Shown in pieces: positions 63,908-64,000 of a stretch of 64,000 nt of DNA. This stretch comes from Methanolobus vulcani (GTDB lineage: Archaea; Halobacteriota; Methanosarcinia; Methanosarcinales; Methanosarcinaceae), in the NCBI RefSeq assembly GCF_900100715.1, contig NZ_FNCA01000012.1, positions 1-64,000 on the forward strand, given 5' to 3'. The translations under genes and the position numbers were made by a program. The notes beneath the pieces were generated by a model that worked only from the letters and a program-made list of their open reading frames with translations, ran no database searches and was not told the origin of the DNA. Positions within the stretch are counted from its first letter, which is position 1; each line of letters opens with the position of its first letter.

Positions 63908-64000
63908 TCATTTTTTGCGGTTAAGGATATCTTTGAAGTTTTCAATAGCATCGTACACGCTCTTATCCAGTTTTGCAGAAACTCCGGTTTTAATTGTACC
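63908..64000 (-). CDS. Partial CDS at the right edge (3' end only)
   Basis: The last 30 codons of a minus-strand gene that continues beyond the window: the frame is open from 64000 and ends at a TGA at 63908-63910. The tail is short, basic and helical (SVYDAIENFKDILNRKK). No family can be named from so little. Confidence 0.45.
   Translation of the reverse strand, partial: GTIKTGVSAKLDKSVYDAIENFKDILNRKK

Overview
The window is chromosomal DNA from a methanogenic archaeon, most likely a methylotrophic or aceticlastic member of the Methanosarcinales. This is inferred from archaeal-only genes (TiaS, Nob1, RLI/ABCE1, archaeal NAC, PINA-type ATPase, GfcR), a coenzyme F420 gene (cofE), a complete tetrahydrofolate C1 branch, AT-rich TATA promoters, and ABC, NSS and Acs genes of the type found in that group. 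The species cannot be fixed from the sequence alone. I saw no CRISPR array, insertion sequence or prophage.

Layout. 1-330: a tRNA-Cys/5S rRNA pair with its own promoter. 0.6-6.6 kb: NSS transporter, dihydrolipoamide-dehydrogenase-like flavoprotein, and a glycine-betaine ABC operon (opuAA-AB-AC) whose first gene appears to start at ATT. 6.9-11.6 kb: secreted alkaline phosphatase, then metF-thiC-cofE. 11.6-19 kb: an accessory block of membrane and exported proteins (a paired membrane-protein operon, an ABC-2 exporter, a frameshifted membrane gene, an exported propeptide-like protein, a secreted protein) ending in a membrane-anchored double winged-helix regulator; four promoters here share one extended TGGCCA-containing element. 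19-23.8 kb: purN-glyA-folD-folP-metV, which with metF makes a tetrahydrofolate one-carbon pathway. 23.9-32 kb: regulator, histidine kinase, TiaS, NadE, two KaiC-like ATPases, Nob1, GfcR. 32-38.7 kb: DHH nuclease, slipin/NfeD pair, AIR-synthase-like protein, HisH. 38.8-42 kb: small membrane protein, RelE toxin-antitoxin pair, two pilin-like Ig-fold proteins, a coiled-coil membrane protein. 42-47.4 kb: Ugd, then an AT-rich 3.1 kb PLD-helicase-DUF3427 gene, a methyltransferase and an orphan HicB. 47.5-54.6 kb: membrane protein, PINA ATPase, HisI, a KaiC-like protein that has lost its P-loop, a HesB-like protein and NAC. 54.6-64 kb: Acs, ModD/NadC-like protein, thioredoxin, metallo-beta-lactamase protein, EMC6-like protein, RLI, hydrolase, AIM24 and a partial gene at the right edge.

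Points most worth pursuing: the TGGCCA promoter family around the membrane-bound regulator; the single-gene PLD/SF2 helicase/DUF3427 candidate defence protein; the ATT start of opuAA; the frameshifted membrane gene; the recurrent hairpins that contain stop codons; the structured leaders or RNA candidates near 12.95-13.06 kb, 34.32-34.40 kb and upstream of acs; and the THF-type C1 pathway in a methanogen. Start codons were reassigned in many genes by Shine-Dalgarno position; TTG starts are frequent.
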